Assembly (NCBI GenBank): GCA_028571685.1
Contig: CM053146.1
Coordinates: 112,691,431-112,755,430, forward strand
Reading direction: 5' to 3'
DNA: 64,000 nucleotides
Source of the DNA: Heterohyrax brucei
Lineage: Eukaryota; Chordata; Mammalia; Hyracoidea; Procaviidae
Positions 1 through 13,625 of the stretch are shown here, piece by piece; within the stretch, counting starts at the first letter, position 1, and every line of letters begins with the position of its first letter. Position numbers and translations under genes: made by a program. Below the pieces are notes generated by a model, which did no database searches, had not been told where the DNA came from, and was given only the letters and a program-made list of their open reading frames with translations.

Positions 1-1120
1 TCTTTCTCTGGAATGAGTACAGATATGGCTGTCTTCCACTCTGTTGGCCGAATAGCTCTCTTTTAGATTTCTTAGCATAGACGAGTGAGTGCTTCCAGAG
101 ATGAAAGCATTTGTTGAAACATTTTAGTTGGTATTCTGTCAATTCCTGGAGCCGTGTTTTTCACCAGTGTCTTCAGTGCAACCTGAACTTCTTTGTCAAG
201 TATCGTTAGTTGTTCATCATATTCAGCCTCATAAAATGGTTGAATGTGAACCAGTTCTTTTTGTTACCATTACTTTGTGTATTCCTTCCATCTTTTGTTG
301 ATGGGGAAGCTCAGTATCATCAATCAGAGCAAGGCTAAGGTTAGATTGTGAAATAGACCATCAGTTGCTGACATGCAGGTTCATTGAAAGCTGGAGGAGA
401 TTTTGAAAGAGTCCGCAAGAGCCAAAGTATTACCTTGTGTATATCCCACCCGAATTTAAAAATCATCTCAAGAATAAATTTGGCACGTTGAACACTCATG
501 ATAGAAGTTCAGACATGTTTTGAGATAGCATCAAGAACAGCCACATATGAAGAAAGCACAAGGTAATTTAAAAAAGAAGAATGAAAGAAAGGACCAAAAT
601 GGATGTCTGAAGAGACTGAAGCTTCTATCTTGAGTTTAAAGACCTCTTCAAAGTGTTGAAAAGCAAAGATGTCACCTTGAAGACTAAGGTACGCCTTACC
701 CAAGGTGTAGTATTTTCAGTGGCATCATGTGCGTGGACATTAAATAAGAAAGACAGAAGAACCGACATCTTTGAATTGTGGTGTTGGAGAAGGATATTGA
801 CCATACCATGGACTGCCAAAGAACAAACAGATCTGTCTTAAAAGAAGTACCACCACAGTGCTCCTTAGAAAACAAGGGTGGCAAGACTACATCTTACATA
901 CTTTGGACATGCTGTCAGGAGGGATCAGTCTTTAAAGAGGGATAACATGTTTGGTAGAGTAGAGGGTCAGCAAAGAAGAAGAAGAAGAAGACCCTCAGCA
1001 AGATAGATTGGCAGCATGGCAGCGATAATAGACTCAAGGAACACAATGATTGTAGGCATGGTGCAGGAGTGGGCGGCGTTTGATTCTGTTATACATAGGC
1101 ACCTAATAACAACAACAAAG
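1..1120. mobile_element. BovB/RTE-type LINE, rearranged fragment
   Basis: Bases 1 to about 298 read as RTE reverse-transcriptase sequence on the minus strand; about 299-650 read on the plus strand as the end of the endonuclease/linker part; about 650-1120 read on the plus strand as the C-terminal part. The plus frame from 653 contains 'FELWCWRRIL' and 'IPWTAKE', which resemble the conserved C-terminus of BovB-type ORF2. The element ends in an ACAACAACAA-like tail near 1120, as afrotherian RTE copies do. Frames are broken throughout, so it is dead. Family recognition is from memory; the inversion is seen directly. Confidence 0.75.
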
Positions 1121-2402
1121 TGAAGCAAACTGTATTTGTCATACCTCAACACTGAGAAAACATTTTGGAGTATATTTTTCCCAGCTTTTTCCTGTAGTCG
1201 TATTTATACACAGGCATGTATAGAATTAAGATCATCAATTCTCAGGTGCTTGGTAACCAGCTCGTTTTCGCTTAGATATATTGTTGATGTTTTTCATTAT
1301 CAGTAATTCATAATAATATGTTTTTAGTTACTTTATGAACCAGTCTCTTGCTGATTTCCGTCTTTATTATTAACTGTGTCAGTGAATATCCTTGGATGTG
1401 CATTTTTCTTATATGATTATTCTCAGGTAAACTTAGAGCTCTAATGTAGTGGGACTTACATAAGTTCAGGCTAAAATATTGAAATCCTGAGTGTAGTCAG
1501 GGAATTATCTTATGGCCTGATAAAACTGGAGAATGGCATCTCATGGTGTCAGACTTAGGTGTATGATCATATGCTGACATGGTTTCAGAATTGTCGTAGT
1601 GGAGAATTTAGCAGTTATAAATTTGAAAAGTAAAATTTTCAAGTGTATTTTTTTAACACTGTAATGAGAAAGGGGCTAATGGAGGAATATTGGAGGGGTT
1701 GATGGGAATAACTTACCTTCCCATGATACTCTGGTAGTTGGTTAAGAGGAAAAGGAATGGCTGAGGAAAAAAAAAAATTGGATTTATAAACATTTGCAAC
1801 TTTCAGTATTACAGTGCCATGACTTAGAAACCAAGACAGAATTACATATATAGTTGTTTATATATAGTGTTTATAGAGAGATTGTTTTTTTCTATGACAG
1901 AATTCTTTGTGTCCTCAATGTGGAACTTGTTTTGGTAATTGGTGCAAAGTAATAATAATTTATAAGTCCCCTGACATTTTAACTTGTAGGGATATACTTC
2001 ATTTTTTTTTTCTTTTACATTTGCTTAAATCTCATCATGAAATGGTTTACCTGATTAAAAAGCTTTATAAAACACAAGTTGTCTGTGGAGTTACATTTGT
2101 TTTTCTAAATCAGTTGTGTATAATCTATTGAGAACTTAAAATTAATTTTTCTTGGTTAAAATGTAAATACTTGACGTCATTAATATTGTTTCTTAACTGC
2201 CTTTTTCCTTATCTCGCACATCTTGTTTATTAGTTAATCATTCCAGAGGATCCAGATTGTGTTATGTTAATGTATTAATCTTGTAAATTTTATAAGTAGT
2301 GTGTAAATAAGAAAATGCAAAAATTATTAGAACTGTTGGTGTCTGGAAAATGTCTATAAACTTCAGTTTGGGAACCAGTGGTCTAGTTAGTGTCACTCTT
2401 AC

Positions 2403-2570
2403 AACCAGTAAAAATCAGTTGCTGTGAAATCAGGTCTGACTCATGAAGACCTCACATAGGTCAGAGCCAAACTGATTTTTTAGAGGTAGATTACCAGACA
2501 CTTCTTCCAAGGTACCTCTGGGTGCCCTAAAACTTTCAGCCTCTTGCTTAGCAGCCAAGCATGTTAGTCA
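2403..2570 (-). repeat. Degraded afrotherian SINE
   Basis: The order of motifs matches an inverted AfroSINE: a 'gactcatgaagacctcaca' stretch like the SINE tail, then 'ttgcttagcagccaagc' like the tRNA-like head. It is much more diverged than the neighbouring copy at 2591, so the call is tentative. Confidence 0.45.
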
Positions 2571-2590
2571 TTTGTTTCATCCACAGTCTT

Positions 2591-2766
2591 GTTAAAAAAA
2601 AAAAGAGAAAAACCCAAGCCCATTGCCATCGAGTCAATTCTAACTCTTAGTGACCCTATGTCAGAGTAGAACTGTTGCATAGAGTTTCCGAGGGCTATCT
2701 GGTGGACTTGAGCTGCTAGCCTTTTGGTTAGCAGCTGTGGCATTTAACCACGATGCCACCAGGGTT
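2591..2766 (-). repeat. AfroSINE with target-site duplication
   Basis: Reverse-complement order: A-rich tail, 'cattgccatcgagtcaatt', 'tagtgaccctatgtcagag', then the tRNA-like head 'ttggttagcagctgtggca' and 'atgccaccaggg'. An exact 11-base direct repeat, TCCACAGTCTT, flanks it at 2580-2590 and 2767-2777, marking a clean retroposition event. Confidence 0.9.
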
Positions 2767-2934
2767 TCCACAGTCTTATAATTATCCTTAAAATATTGCC
2801 ACTTGATACATTTAAAAATGCTAAAATTCAGGGCTTTTGTTGGAATTGTCTACTTAGTCTATCCTAATGTGAAACACTTCGTCAAGTACCAGACTAGAAA
2901 TTAGATTTTGTTACATTCAACTATAGGGTAAGAC

Positions 2935-3030
2935 CAAACCAGTTGAGCCGATTTTGACTCAATAGTGACACTATAGGACAGAATACCTCCATCTCATAGT
3001 GTTTCCCAGGAGCTTTATAACTGAGGAGAT
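2935..3030 (-). repeat. 5'-truncated AfroSINE remnant
   Basis: Only the tail half of the SINE is visible ('gattttgactcaatagtga', 'actataggacagaatacc'). The tRNA-like head is missing. Confidence 0.6.
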
Positions 3031-3709
3031 AGAGAAATCCTGATTCTTGTCCAAGTTGACATTCAAAATAAGTGGTAGAATGACATAAAGATAAAACGTT
3101 TTTGGTTCAGAGGCTTTGTGTACTTTCTAGCGAACCACAATCTTCTTACAGATCTAAGGCAGAAAGGTGACACTTGGCAGTTAATAGCTTAAAATGTGTA
3201 ACTTTAACATTGCTTTGTTTTGTGACATTGGGACTATCACTAGCCTACGGTAGTGTATTTCATAAGGTTCTGACATTTAAAATGCTTGTGATAGAGAGCT
3301 TTTGTCTTGTTTATTATTATTTTACTTTATTCAGACATTACTGTATAACAGTATTTCACATGTAAGAGTGAAAGGAAAGAGGGAATTCAGGAAAGTACAA
3401 AAAGTATGATGAATTTCATACATTCATAATAAGTATTACTTTTCCAAACAGTGACCTTAAAGTAGCTGTTCACTTGCTGGCATTGCTATTGGATCTCATT
3501 TTTAAAATAATGGCTTTAGGGTTTCATTTGTATCTGTATAAAGATTTTGTCTTTTTAGGATGAAAATATGTGTGAACTGTGTCATAGCTTAGTTCTTGAG
3601 TTTACATGATATGATGATTTGTTTTTTCAATGTTTTTGACTATGTTTAGATACTCAGATGAATATTCTGGTAAGTTAGGTTGCTAGAAGGGATCACCTTT
3701 GAATTCTAA

Positions 3710-3934
<225 letters not shown>

Positions 3935-4305
3935 TGAAAACACTGTAAATCTGTCTTCCAAGCAGCCTTTGTGGTGTGTATTGACTTGCATGTGTTATTT
4001 GGAACAGGCAAATGTTTTCTCGTTTTTCTTATGTGCTGATTATCTTCTTCGTGATTTTAATATGGAAGTAAATGTTCATGGGTCCTACTAAAACTCACAT
4101 GTCGTGTTGAAATATTATCAACCCTGAGATGAAATTTTTTGAGTTCTTCCACATTTTTACAAATTTCATACTTTTCAATTTTAAAAATGTAAATGATAGC
4201 TAGATGGCTTGACTAGTTTTTTTTTTTTCATGTTTACTGAGATGCTGCCATACCTCAACAAGAAAAAGACTATAAGTACTAGCAAACCTCATAAAATTCT
4301 TTATA

Positions 4306-4370
4306 AAACCCAGAAATCCAAACCCACTGCCATAGAGTTGATTCCAACTCATAGTGACCCTATAGGAAAT
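4306..4370 (-). repeat. Short AfroSINE tail insertion
   Basis: A 65-base piece of SINE tail ('actgccatagagttgattcc', 'atagtgaccctataggaaa') is flanked by the direct repeat TTCTTTATA at 4297-4305 and 4371-4379. This suggests a very short 5'-truncated insertion rather than decay of a full copy. Confidence 0.75.
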
Positions 4371-5046
4371 TTCTTTATATTGAACTTTAAAAAATAAATG
4401 CTAGAGTTTTCCCATTGTAATAGTCATACTTATGGAAAATACACGAAACGTGATAAAATAGAAAAACAGACTCCCCATTATCTGAGATTTTCAGTATTGA
4501 TATTTTGGTGTCTTTTCTTCTATTGCTTTTTTTTTTCCATCCTGCAAATAGTTTTCCCAATGTAACTGTGATTATATCATGTGTAGACTTTTGGGTTCTG
4601 CTTTTTTAACGTATCGCCCAAACAAATATTGATACGAAGTCGTAAGCCTCTCATAAACATTCTCCATGGTTACATAATGTTGCATGTAGGTGCTATATAG
4701 CTTTCATAACCATTCCTATCTTTTGGAACCACTTTAAATAGGACCACAATGAAAAAGCAATTCAATTGCAAAATGGCTTAAAAAATGTTAAAATGGCAGT
4801 AGCTTTCTTTGATCCGTGTGCCCCTTTAAAGACATTTTTGGAGCTCATCTGTTTTAAATGCTCTTGTCGCTAGAGTAGTTTGGTAGTATTCAGCACTGTT
4901 ATTAGACTTAAATGATTAGAACTCTTACGGAATAAAAAAGAATTTTAGTAAATGCATATTATTATTTTTTCTGCATTTAGAGAGTTTCAGACTCTTCTGA
5001 AATAGAGTAATTCAACCATTGTTGAGCATTTGAAGTTTAGAAAATT

Positions 5047-5120
5047 CAGATAATTAAATAAAAATAGTCCAGATAATTAAATCAATATAGCCCAGATAAT
5101 TAAATCAGATATGAATAGTC
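5047..5120. repeat. 23-base tandem triplicate
   Basis: Three successive units each begin CAGATAATTAAAT, starting at 5047, 5070 and 5093. The third unit is slightly longer. It is AT-rich and non-coding. Confidence 0.85.
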
Positions 5121-5794
5121 TACCGTGTATTTCTGTTGTTTGAAAATTTGTTATATGATTGAGAGAGACTTCTTTTTACTTAATCTTATTTTATCTTAAA
5201 TCTTAATGTGTCACTTTAAGGGTTTCTTTATACCCCATCTAAACTTTTCTAGATATTGTGTAATTTACTAATTCTTTTATTGCTGTGCCTTGTAAATTAA
5301 AAAAAAAAAAAAGGCTGGGTTTTAATAAAAGCTGTAGGTAAATAAATATTAATTAGCTAAGGCATTCTGTAGAAGCAGTCACAGACATTTTAAGTGATGA
5401 GATAGATGAACTTAATTTTCTGTATTAGGAAGGAGATTGATAAGTTGCTAATCTGCTATAGAAGTTGAAAGTTAATTTTTAAGAGTTTAAAAATGTCTGT
5501 ATGTTTGAAGTCCAGAGAAAGTGAGGAGGAAAGCATAAGTGCAGAAAAGTAATAAGTATATTAGACTGCATCAAAAGGTGGGACAACTTTTTATTAGTTG
5601 GTAAGAGGAAGTAGGAGAGATTACGTAGGTAGAGAATAGCAACAAGGAAATGGCAATGAAGAGTATGATACATATTTTCTTACTGAAATTCTGTAAGTCT
5701 TCAGTAGCTCTCAGCAGCTGAGAAAAGCATAGCAACCTCAAGGACGAAGGTACATACGGTGAGGCTACCCTAGATTGAGGTCCTGGGATAGTGC

Positions 5795-5985
5795 AAGCAG
5801 TTTGCTCTTGGCTGCTAACTGAAACACTGATGGTTCAGATCTCCCTATTTATCACTGTACAAGAAAGGTCTGGTGACTTGTGTCCATAAAGATTATAGCT
5901 AAGAAAACTACGAAACTCAGTTCTACTCTCTGATCCATGGAGTCACCATGAGTTGTAATAGACTCAACTGCAAGTGTTTTCACCC
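5795..5985 (+). repeat. AfroSINE, diverged
   Basis: Plus-strand order: 'gctgctaactgaaacactga' and 'tggttcagatctccct' (head), then 'taaagattatagctaag' and 'gagtcaccatgagttgta' (body and tail). It is a longer variant with an extra middle segment also seen in the copies at 17095, 27284 and 56003. Confidence 0.65.
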
Positions 5986-7641
5986 TAGGTTGTGAGTAAG
6001 TTAGTTAATGAGAACATTTTCTTGTAGAGTATCACACAAATTGATATCCAGTTAATGTGGTCTAATTAGTTCTTTTTCTTTTCTTTATTTTGTAGCTGTT
6101 CCAGTAAAATAAGTAGAAAATGGGAGAAGTGAATGGATATAGAGTACACGTCAGAAATAACAGTATTACCCAATTAGGATCCGTGCTTTGGAATAGTTGA
6201 GCCAGCGAAACGTACTTCAAGTTAGAAAGAGAAAGTTTATTTAGGAAGTGACACCAACTGACCAATAGTAGTGCAGAATGTGTCTGTGGAGCCCCAAAAG
6301 GCAGTTTTTACATTAGAGCTTATATGTATGTCTTTAGTAGCCAACAGATGGCATGGCTTGAGGAGTTATTCATTACAAGATAGTGACAAGAGATCCTTTA
6401 TCAGACTAAAGAGATACATGCCAGACATCTGTCTCCTCCAACAGGCTAAAGATACACATGCCAGAGACCTGGGCTTTGATCTTCATGGAAGGGTGGCCTG
6501 AGAGAACCAAACAGAGTCATTAGCATCAGATCAAACCAAAGAACAAAGTTATATGCATCAGATCAAAACAAAGTCCTCAACAAAGGTATGAAAAAAGGTG
6601 AAGGCAGGTGAAGGAAGGAGAAAAATTTAGAGGCTCACTGACGCATTAGTTCTGTGAAGCTCTCAGTAGCTCATTTTGAAAAGTAGAATACATGTTGGGA
6701 TGTATTAAGGTCAAAACAGAACTGAGTCAGAGCTGTCAAGAATATGTTGAGGGTCATTCATGAGTTGAGATCAACTACTACAAATGATATTGCTGTTTCC
6801 CCTTGGGAACAGTAATGTCACATTTGATGGACATTAATAATTTTTACCCTGGCATATTTTCATTTATTTTATAACCATCAACACTTAAATAAAGTTGTCC
6901 ACTTGTTCCACATTTGGGAGAATACAGTGTTTTGAGTGGACAACTCCGTAAGATAGTCAGAAATGCTCAAGAGAGAAACCACTAGGTGAAAACCATCCCT
7001 ATTACCTCCAGAGAAATTGGGAGGCAGACAGTTTTATTTGAAGAACCAGCTATCTCAGCTGACAGCTGAGCTGCATTTCTGTTTTCTTTTTCGGGTGTTA
7101 GTAAAGCAACCGATTATATTTTGTTAAGTAAAGAGAACTCTGAAATGTTCTACAAGGAGTATTTTAGAATCTAAAGGAAATTGCGAAATGCAGTGGATCC
7201 GGTCCTGAAACGTTTTATGTAAATGAACTTTTTTGTAAACAAAACATGTTGAACCTTCTTTATTTGGAGTTGAGTATCTGGAAGGCAGTACCCAGAAGTG
7301 AGGGATCTGGGATTCTACTCCTGTTAAGTTTGTGCAAAATGTATCTTAGAATATTTAGATGAGCTGATGGAGAATGTAATGTAAGATATAAGAGTAACTG
7401 ATTGATCTTTGCTTTTTAGTGTTTGCCTTAAGAATTTTTTTTTAAAGTTATTGTTTAGTGTATGGGTAGAACCTTCTGTTTAAGAAGACAGTTGAATATC
7501 AAAGTTATTTGGTGCTACTTAGATGGATTATTATTCTGTATATAGTGTAAGAAAATACTTTCTGTTTACTGTAATCTTTACTTGCCAAGCCAACTTAGAT
7601 AATACTTTAAACTTTGGTATATTTAATAAATACTTTAAAAT

Positions 7642-7842
7642 GGGTTGGCAGTTTTTTCCTGTAAAGGACCAAATAGTAAATATTTTAGGTTTTGTGGGCC
7701 ACACATGGTTTTTTCACTTAGTCCTCCATGTGTATGTGTTTAACAATTCTTTAGAAATGTAGAAACCATTTTGGGGGACTTGTGTGAAAACATGCTGTGG
7801 GCCACATTTAGCCTGTTGGTCCCAGTTTGCTAACTACTGCTC
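7642..7842 (+). mobile_element. hAT-type non-autonomous DNA transposon (MER)
   Basis: The segment runs from a 'ggttggcag...cctgtaaagg' end through 'tagtaaatattttaggtttt' and 'gtgggccacac' to 'cccagtttgctaactactg' at the other end. This is the layout of the common mammalian MER element whose ends read GGCAAACT and AGTTTGCC. Family class is from memory. Confidence 0.65.
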
Positions 7843-8279
7843 TTAAATACTATGTTTTATAATATTTGGTCCTTAGAATTTGTTATTATGGTTTGTATTA
7901 TTATTTCAAGTAGTGTTTTTAGAAAGAGCCGAAGAGTGCTTATTTTGATACCAAATTTTTGTACAACTTAAACAAAAGTACTAGATTCTGAGAATTAGTA
8001 GAGAGGCTTGGGCTGAAGAGGCAGGGGAATGGGAGGGAAATGGAGGTTCAGTCAGATCAAAGAAAAGATTACTTGTTTATTAGAATGGCATTTGGGGTCA
8101 AGAGTTGTCAGTGCTGGTGGTAAAGTTGTTCAAGACTAGTAAATATTAAATGTCTGAAGTCTTGGCTACTTTTTGGTTTTTTTCTTGTCTCTTGGGTAAG
8201 AACCTCATCACCTTTTAGTCTCCTGCTGTATTAGCCCTTTTCTCCACTTTAATGGGAATGAGCACTGAATAGGATTGCG

Positions 8280-8400
8280 AGGGAAGGACTGGAATTTAGC
8301 TCTAACTCTTCTGCTAACTTGAGTGACAGTTGACTTCTTTGAACCTCTCATCTGTAAAATGATAGGGCCGATTAGATAATTTCTAAATTATTTTCCATCT
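8280..8400 (+). repeat. MIR-like SINE fragment
   Basis: The stretch 'tgacttctttgaacctctca' followed by 'tctgtaaaatgatagggc' matches the conserved MIR core ('...aacctctctgagcctcag...tctgtaaaatggg'). Confidence 0.6.
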
Positions 8401-8469
8401 TGATTCTTTTCTGAGCTTGTCACAGGTGAACTTAATTTGTGTTTTGAACACCTGGGAAAATATTAGGAA

Positions 8470-9282
8470 GCACAAGAGGAAAATTATAACTACAAGGCTC
8501 GGGGTTAGTAATAAGCTTTATTTAATCAAACCACACACTCAAGAGTTAAGCAGCAGGGAAGGGAAGGTGCTAGCCCCAGGACACAAAAACATTCTTTTTT
8601 ACATTAGTTAAGAACTTTCATCTACGTTCACATTGGTTAAGAGCTCTCGTTTACATTAGTTAAGAACCGCACAGCCTCATACTAGGTCTCACAGGGATGG
8701 CAGGGTTCAGTGGTAATTACAGTATGTCATCACTTACACTTCCCTAAGAGCTGGTTTCACTCTAAATCCATTTGAAAAGTGGCTGTGCTCTCATGTTGAG
8801 GAGTCAGGGGAGTCTGGAGCAGGATCCTGGAATAGGATTCTGCAATGACAAGATGTTTTGGAGGTAGAGCCAGCAGGGACAGCAGAGGATGCTCAGGCAC
8901 CAGCCTTCAAGGATGAGGCAGGTGAGGTCTCAGGATCAGGTCACAGCACAGCAGCAGACCAGGGAGCATAGACCCTCAGGGGGAGACTGTGAGCCTCCGG
9001 CCCAGAGTGCTGGATTTCTATACAAGTTGTTCACTTGGTTCTGGTCACTATCATCCAGTCCATAAGTCTTACCTTCTGGTACCTCAAGTCATTGACTCCT
9101 TTCTGATTGGTTATTATCTTTCTCATCTCTCTGACCATCTGTTGCCATGTTCATCTAACAGTTGTTTTTCTAACTTCACCAGCACTGTGTTTTCTCATCA
9201 CCTCTTACTTAGCTTAAGCCCAGCCATTTTGTGTTTTAATAGTGTAGCCAGTTCATAATTTAGCCAACTCTTATTTTATAAC
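8470..9282 (-). mobile_element. Probable solo LTR, antisense
   Basis: An 800-base GC-richer block in AT-rich surroundings. Read on the minus strand it has a poly(A)-signal-like AAATAAAGC near its 3' end (plus 8515-8523) and a possible TG start near 9280. A short internal repeat 'acattagttaagaac' recurs near 8601 and 8653. No coding frame and no proven target duplication; the family is not recognised. Confidence 0.4.
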
Positions 9283-11721
9283 AAGACTCCACTTTACTAT
9301 ATATTCTGTATATATATAATTTCAGTTTGTATTTGCTTCTTTCTTTTTCTACTCTATTGATTCTGCTCTCCACCTCATTTGGCAACCATGGACCTCAAAT
9401 CATTCACTCTGATGTAGCTGAACTATCTCCCAAGTTATTCTGAATTTCAATATAAGAATGGGAATTCCTTTGACTGCCATCTGTTTATCAGGAAGAAATA
9501 CTCCATCAAAACCAAATATTATTCCCTTCTACTCTCTAAATGAAGCATTTTGAAAAACTAGGTAGAATTGACTAGAAATATCAAATATTAGATACCTTTT
9601 TGTATTAAGAGGACAATATAGTATTAAGTCTTGTATGTATTAACTTGTACCCTACACACCATGTCAGTAAGGCAGTATTAGGATGAAGTCTTTAGATACT
9701 GTATGGATGGCACATTTTAAAGAAATTCTGTCTCTAGCTTTGTTGCAATTACCCAGTCAATTCTTTGGAAACATTATTTAAAAAATGAATTGAAATTTAT
9801 AATCTTCAAACCAGTAGAGTTAAAATAACATTAAATATTTTCCAAGAATATGTAGTATCAGAGCAAACATTTACTTTTACTGAACACTTGTACAGACATA
9901 CATAGCTTCCTTTAAATCATGGTAGAATTGTATATTAAGTATGAATATTATTGGCTGTGTCTGTGATTTTGTGGTCATTTCTAGTAAGTTATAAAAAGGT
10001 GGGGCCAAGAGCTTCAAGATCATCATTCAAGCTAAAATTCTTGTAAAATCAAAATACATTTTTGATCAGTGATTAGCAACTCAAGAAGAGTCAAACAATC
10101 TGAGTTTTCTGTTTCTAAGCCAGCTCAGTCTGTTCTCAGCTAATAAAAGTCACTACTGTGTATATGCCATTCATCCTGGCTTAGAAATAAGTGGATCAAG
10201 AGAAGTCAAAAGGCAACATAAAGAACTTAAAAAGTGGTGGTGCTCCTATCCTCTTCAGAGCTTTAGGACCTGACTGGGCTAGTGTTAAAGGTAATTAGCA
10301 GGTAGCAAGTGTTCAAAACAAACAAACCCTTGCTATCCGGTCAGTTCAGATTCATTGGGAAAGGAGATACAAAGGAATAACTGTAAAATAACAGAAGAAT
10401 TGAAGTGATTCTTCTGTTGCATTAAGTACTAAAATGCAGTAGACAGTCTAAAAGAGATCTGAGAGGAATCACTATGTAAGGTAATTTTTCTTTAAAAGCT
10501 TTATTTACATAGCCTTGTTTCAAAATTTCTACTTTTCAAAGGATATACCACAAAAGGCTGTCAGCATGTAATTATGTATAGAAAGTTGAATATGTAGTTC
10601 CTAATTAATTTTATGTGTATAATTTTTAAATGGCTCCATAAAAAATGAGTAGCTGAAAATTACCACTCAGTTTGTTGATGACTACTTTTTGTTTTATGAA
10701 AGATGCATAATGTGAGTCTGTATTACTTAACCATTACATGCTTGCCTGAAGCGTTACCTACTACCAGTTGAAATAAAAGATACTTAACACCCAACTTAGT
10801 TGAGTTAATGTACTGTAACTGTTTGATTGCAGATGGTTTCCCACACTGATGGGCAGCTAACTGAGGTAGTGCTATCCAGTATATTCAACTGTCAATTACC
10901 TGTGGTAATGGGAAACAATAATGCATGGATAATCTTCAAGTACTTTGTATAGTACCTTCTGCTGTGGCCTGAGCATGTGCTTGGGTCCATGAGGGAGACG
11001 TGGGAGTGGGGCTTAGGCTGCAGGGGAGCTGGCACTCAGTAGGGTTATCTCAGGGTGACAAAAGGTATCCTGTGAAGGCTGGGTTTGGCACTGCGTGGCT
11101 GAAGTGTCATGGGGAGAGCTTGCAGCTTGCAAGACCAACTTGGCGCTAGCAGCGAGAAGGATGGGGAAACTGATTAATAAGGAAATGTGGGAGAATAGAC
11201 GTACAAGTCCTGTGCAGTTGTAGTGATGCTCCTTGGGGTAGTTTATTGTGAACAGACTGCAGCAAGTGGTAACTCTGTTAACAGTAGTGTACTTGGATTA
11301 GTTTTGGTCTTCCTTGTGTGCTAGCTAAATGCATTTTTTACTTGACACAGGTGAGTGATACTATTGAGGTCTGTTCTAAATAAGAGTAAGTTTATGGTCA
11401 TAACTTTTGGAACTGAGATATAAATTTGAAATACGCTCTTTACTCTTAAAATTCTTGCCAAGTGTCAGTGTTGAACTTGTGCTTCCAAAGTTCAAGGTAA
11501 CGCATTGGGATGTCAGTATAATGAAGGCAGAGGCAGTGGTGATTGCTGAAAGCTATGAATTTGGTTTAGGTAAAACATTAGCCATGTAAAAGTGTTATAG
11601 GAGCTTTTACTAAAGTTGTTTCAGAATTGACAGTTGGCTGTGAGTTGATTATTGAAGCAGGGTAATAGGTATGTAGGGGTGTTCATTATGCTAATTTGAA
11701 TATGTTTATATTTTTATGGAG

Positions 11722-11782
11722 CTGTGGTGGGATAGTGGTTAAAGCCCTCAGCTGCTAATTAAAAGGTTGGCAGTTCAGATAA
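11722..11782 (+). repeat. AfroSINE head fragment
   Basis: Only the tRNA-like head remains: 'gggatagtggttaaagccct', 'cagctgctaattaaaaggtt', 'ggcagttcaga'. Confidence 0.75.
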
Positions 11783-13221
11783 TTGAAAGCTTTAAAAAAA
11801 AATATTGGAGTTGTTACTGAAAATTTAAGAGTCTTCTGGCCCAGTTTTCCCCACTTACTTGTGGAATAGATTTGTTGTTCTCCATCAAGTTATATAAACT
11901 CAAAGAAAACCTAGACTATTTTCTGAATGTATTCAACAGGAACTCCTCCAGTAGTTGAAGGACTAGTATACAGATTACACTTTGATTTTCTTAACCATAT
12001 ATTATCTTTATTATTGTTAACCCCCCCCCCCACCTTTTTAAGGTTGGTGACACCAAGTATCTACTTAGGTAGTCAGTGCATTAATCTTGAGTTAGCTCTT
12101 GTGAAAAGTTTCGAAATTGAGAGTGACAGGCTAATTATTCTTCTAATCGTTGGTTCTCATCCAGGGTGATTTTTGCTCTCAGGTGCACATTTGGCAATGT
12201 TTGAAGACATTTCGGATATGTTATATAGCCAAACTAAATTACTTTGACTTTCTGTAGGCATATGCCTTTAAGTATTGTGCTTTAAAAGTGTGCGGTCAGT
12301 TTTTAGAGATTGATTTAAGAAGCAACAGAGAACATTTTTTCTATATAATTCCTGCAACGAATTCCTTTTTGAATTTAGTGCTGGGAAAATTGTAATCTTC
12401 CTGATGAAAGGGTGTATTTGCCTGTAATTTACTATGTTTCAATTTTGCCTTCTCTCCTGGGAAGCTAGAGCCAAATTTTATGCTCCGTTACAGCAGTGCT
12501 TTCTTATTTAAGCTTGTAATTATGTTGCCTTTTCCTTTGCCATTTTGGTCTTTCATCTTTACTGTAATGGTCATTTGGTGTAAGCTCTGTGTTTGTGTAC
12601 ATGAAGAGAACATATGAGGAATGTGCAGACTCCTCCAAATTCCCAGACCAAGTCATACCTCTGTAGGATCAGATGCACAGAATTTTAATTTATGTTTTAA
12701 TTATTATTATAAAAATCTCATGTTTTTCATTTTAAAATACATGCATACTATACAAATGTTACTATATATTAGTGCAAATAATAAGTGAGAAATTGTTCCT
12801 CCTCTTCATTCCCCGGGGATTCATAAATATTGCTAGCATAAAATTTGAAGTTGATTTGAAATTCCAACTTACCGTTGGCTTAAAATTATGTTGTGGCTGG
12901 CCAGGTTTGCATTTTTTTTTGTTTTTTTTTTTTTTCATTTCACTTTTAAATAAGTACATTTCTAAACACTAAGGAAAGTGAAAACAGTGTATACGGAGAA
13001 TTATATTCTCTGATAAACTTTCTTCTACTGATCTGACAAAAACTAGTTGAATAAAAAGTAAGTGTCATATTTTAGAGCACACCTGATCGTCACCTATAGC
13101 CTCCAGGGGGAGCTAAATGTGTGAAACTCAAAGAACTTGGAGTTGGAGCCTCATTTTTGTGCAGGCTGAGCATTGAGTTAGGAAAGGGCGCCTGGATATG
13201 TGAACTTTCTAAACTTCTGAC

Positions 13222-13376
13222 CAAAAAACCCAAACTCTTTGCCCTTAAGCCTGACTCATAGCAAGCCTATAGGACAGAGAGCTGCCCCATAGGATTTCCA
13301 GGGAAGGGGCTGCTAGTAGAGTCAAACTGCCGACCTTTTGTTAGTAGCTGAGCTGTTAACCACGGTGTCATCAGGG
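13222..13376 (-). repeat. AfroSINE
   Basis: Inverted order from 'ctgactcatagcaagcctat' (tail) through 'gccgaccttttgttagtagc' to 'gttaaccacggtgtcatcag' (head). It lies about 100 bases from another copy of opposite orientation at 13481, so the two could pair in RNA. Confidence 0.85.
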
Positions 13377-13480
13377 CTCTGCGTGTGTTTCTGTGAGATG
13401 AGTCACCTCATTGTGTTTCCCAGTTACTGCGGATCACCATGAGCCACATCTGCTTGACAGCATTGGGGCTGGGAATACAA

Positions 13481-13625
13481 CCCTTGGTGGTTTGGTGGCT
13501 AAGAGCTATAGCTGCTCACCAAAAGGTCAGCAGTTGATTCCACCATGGAGTCCTTGGAAATTATGGTGATGTTCTACCTTGTCCTGTAGGGTTACGATGA
13601 GTCAGAATCAACCTGATGGCAGTTT
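13481..13625 (+). repeat. AfroSINE
   Basis: Head 'cttggtggtttggtggctaa' and 'accaaaaggtcagcagttga', body 'gtcctgtagggttacgatga', tail 'gtcagaatcaacctgatggc' and a T-rich end. It forms an inverted pair with the SINE at 13222-13376. Confidence 0.88.
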
